Shown here: positions 6,258-7,186 of the stretch, one piece after another
How positions within the stretch are numbered: the first letter of the stretch is position 1
Layout: each line of letters opens with the position of its first letter
NCBI GenBank assembly: GCA_018364635.1
Contig: JAGZLR010000081.1
Location: 1 to 7,186 of the forward strand
From: Clostridiales bacterium
GTDB lineage: Bacteria; Bacillota; Clostridia; Lachnospirales; Anaerotignaceae
DNA: 7,186 nucleotides
Direction of reading: 5' to 3'
Program-made: the position numbers and the translations under genes
The notes under the pieces: model-generated
Database searches by the model: none
What the model was told of the DNA's origin: nothing
What the model saw: the letters and a program-made list of their open reading frames with translations, nothing else

Positions 6258-6794
6258 ATGGAGACAAAAAAATGTATTGAAACCAGAACTAGTATACGGA
6301 AGTTTACAAGCGAAAAAATTAGTGTTGAAGAAATCAAAGAATTAATTAGACTTGCTGCACTTTCTCCAAGTTGGAAAAATGCCCAGACAACAAGATATAC
6401 TGCCATTGTCAATCCAGCTGTTATTGCTGATATCAGAGACCATATGGTACCATCCTTCAATGGAAAAATTTTATCTACTGCACCAGCGGTGATCGCGCTC
6501 TCCTGTATTAAAGGTAGAAGTGGATACGAAAAAGATGGTACACCTACAACACCTTATGGAGAAGCTTATACCTATATGGACTGTGGAATTGCGGCAGAAA
6601 CATTATGTTTAGCTGCAACAGATATGGGACTTGGCAGTGTTATTATAGGTATCTTTGATGTAGAAAAGATAAAAAACACTTTAGATATCCCTGAAGACCA
6701 AGATTTGTTGGCATTGATTGCTGTTGGAAAACCAGATATGGAAATTATCCATCGTCCACGGAAAGAATTGGATGAGATATTAAGAATTCTTTAA
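6258..6794 (+). CDS. Nitroreductase-family FMN oxidoreductase
   Basis: A 178-residue cytoplasmic flavoprotein of the nitroreductase superfamily, which uses NAD(P)H and FMN to reduce nitro compounds, quinones or related substrates. FMN-binding signatures are RTSIRKF (10-16), SPSWKNAQ (36-43, replacing the common S-x-x-N-x-Q-P), the mid-domain YMDCGIAAETLCLAA (106-120), and GLGSVIIG (124-131). The closing VGKPD (156-160) and RPRKELDEIL (167-176) are typical. The length matches short single-domain members. The ATG has AAAGGAG (6242-6248) nine bases upstream. It is the only plus-strand gene here and diverges from the cupin. The true substrate cannot be read from the sequence; in clostridial genomes such proteins are often annotated only as nitroreductase. 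Confidence 0.92.
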   Translation: METKKCIETRTSIRKFTSEKISVEEIKELIRLAALSPSWKNAQTTRYTAIVNPAVIADIRDHMVPSFNGKILSTAPAVIALSCIKGRSGYEKDGTPTTPYGEAYTYMDCGIAAETLCLAATDMGLGSVIIGIFDVEKIKNTLDIPEDQDLLALIAVGKPDMEIIHRPRKELDEILRIL

Positions 6795-6861
6795 ATTTGC
6801 TCAAACAAAAACGGCTATTTTACGCCACTTCTTATTATTTTTTGTCGCTTACGCGTGGTAA

Positions 6862-6901
6862 CAAAAATAAAAAAAGACCAGAGGTTTCCCCCTGGTCTTT
6901 T
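6862..6901 (-). terminator. Strong hairpin terminator between converging genes
   Basis: AAAAGACCAG (6872-6881) pairs with CTGGTCTTTT (6892-6901), with two further inner G-C pairs and a 4-base loop. On the minus strand the inner mismatch becomes a G-U pair and the stem is followed by TTTTTTTATTTTTG. It therefore mainly terminates the minus-strand frame ending at 6900. It can also stop plus-strand nitroreductase transcripts about 80 bases past their stop. Nothing else recognisable lies between 6795 and 6861. Confidence 0.85.
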
Positions 6902-7070
6902 AGTCATACAGCCCTGCTCTATCGTTAATGACAAGCAGTTTCAGCATAGCATACGTCAATTCCAACTTGCCTTTTTCATTGCCTTGTAGATATCCTTTGT
7001 CCAGCAGCTTCTGCACCGTTGGCCTTGCCCATTCTGGAACCTCCAACGTCCAGTGATAAACCTGTTCCAC
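6900..7070 (-). CDS. 56-residue phage/mobile-element-type protein or remnant (amidase-tail-like)
   Basis: The frame runs from GTG 7070 to TAA 6902-6900. The peptide reads VEVPEWARPTVQKLLDKGYL-like (the actual opening is VEQVYHWTLEVPEWARP), then LELTYAMLKLLVINDRAGLYD. This resembles, from memory, the C-terminal tail of N-acetylmuramoyl-L-alanine amidases in Firmicute phages and integrative elements. An in-frame TAA at 7091-7089 prevents a longer protein, so no amidase catalytic domain is attached. AGAGAGG lies eight bases before the GTG, so a small intact gene is possible; otherwise it is a decayed 3' fragment. By hand count 79 of the 170 bases 6901-7070 are G or C (about 46%), clearly richer than the neighbours, which fits transfer. 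Upstream sequence to the window end (7092-7186) is A/T-rich, with a TATAAT at 7119-7114 but no good -35. Confidence 0.55.
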   Translation of the reverse strand: MEQVYHWTLEVPEWARPTVQKLLDKGYLQGNEKGKLELTYAMLKLLVINDRAGLYD

Positions 7071-7186
7071 ATGTAACGCCTCTCTTTTTTACAAATCTTA
7101 ATATTATGAAATGATTATAGTAACCCTTTCCATTCTCTTCTCATAAAAAGGATCCTTAAAATATTTACTGTTTGGTGTTGGGTATT

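Noticed and set aside
6233..6460. 75-codon minus-strand frame with hydrophobic stretch opposite the nitroreductase start
   Set aside because: It runs antisense to a conserved FMN-binding region and into the nitroreductase ribosome site. The hydrophobicity comes from reading the opposite strand.
6815..6907. 30-residue minus-strand frame starting MTKRPGG, with its ATG overlapping the end of the amidase-tail frame
   Set aside because: It reads straight through the strong terminator hairpin and its T run, has no ribosome site of its own, and shows no recognisable features.
7092..7186. A nine-codon frame (MRREWKGLL) and a TATAAT box at the right edge
   Set aside because: The frame is too short to support, and no acceptable -35 element lies upstream of the box within the window.

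Overview
This is a low-G+C, densely packed stretch from a Firmicute-type genome. Strong AGGAGG-like ribosome sites, near-consensus sigma-A promoters, T-tailed hairpin terminators, and the protein sequences all fit a clostridial, probably Lachnospiraceae-like, anaerobe. That placement is inference from sequence style; no taxonomic marker is present.

Left part (1-3430, minus strand): the promoter-proximal end of a pyrimidine biosynthesis operon, transcribed right to left. The order is promoter (3401-3429), leader region, pyrC (dihydroorotase), pyrF (orotidine-5'-phosphate decarboxylase), then carA (carbamoyl-phosphate synthase small subunit), which is cut by the window edge. pyrC/pyrF overlap as ATGA and pyrF/carA as TAATG, so translation is probably coupled. 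The roughly 260-base leader holds a 43-codon reading frame with its own ribosome site, U-rich stretches, a first hairpin, and a clear intrinsic terminator just before pyrC. The small frame's stop codon lies inside the 5' arm of that terminator. This layout matches the UTP-sensing, ribosome-coupled attenuation known for enterobacterial pyrBI (leader peptide PyrL). I see no PyrR-binding loop, the usual Firmicute solution. This is the most interesting item in the window.

Middle (3538-5706, minus strand): a single gene with its own promoter and terminator hairpin. It encodes a 694-residue secreted SGNH/GDSL-type esterase whose N-terminal half resembles modules of phage tail proteins.

Right part (5722-6901): a divergent pair. 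A small KdgF-like cupin is on the minus strand with its own promoter and terminator. An FMN nitroreductase-family protein is on the plus strand. They share a 178-base intergenic region.

Right edge (6900-7186): a 56-codon minus-strand frame, more G+C-rich than its surroundings. It resembles the C-terminal tail of phage or integrative-element amidases and ends at a strong terminator, so it is probably a mobile-element trace or a small phage-type gene. No rRNA, tRNA, CRISPR array or complete insertion sequence was seen.
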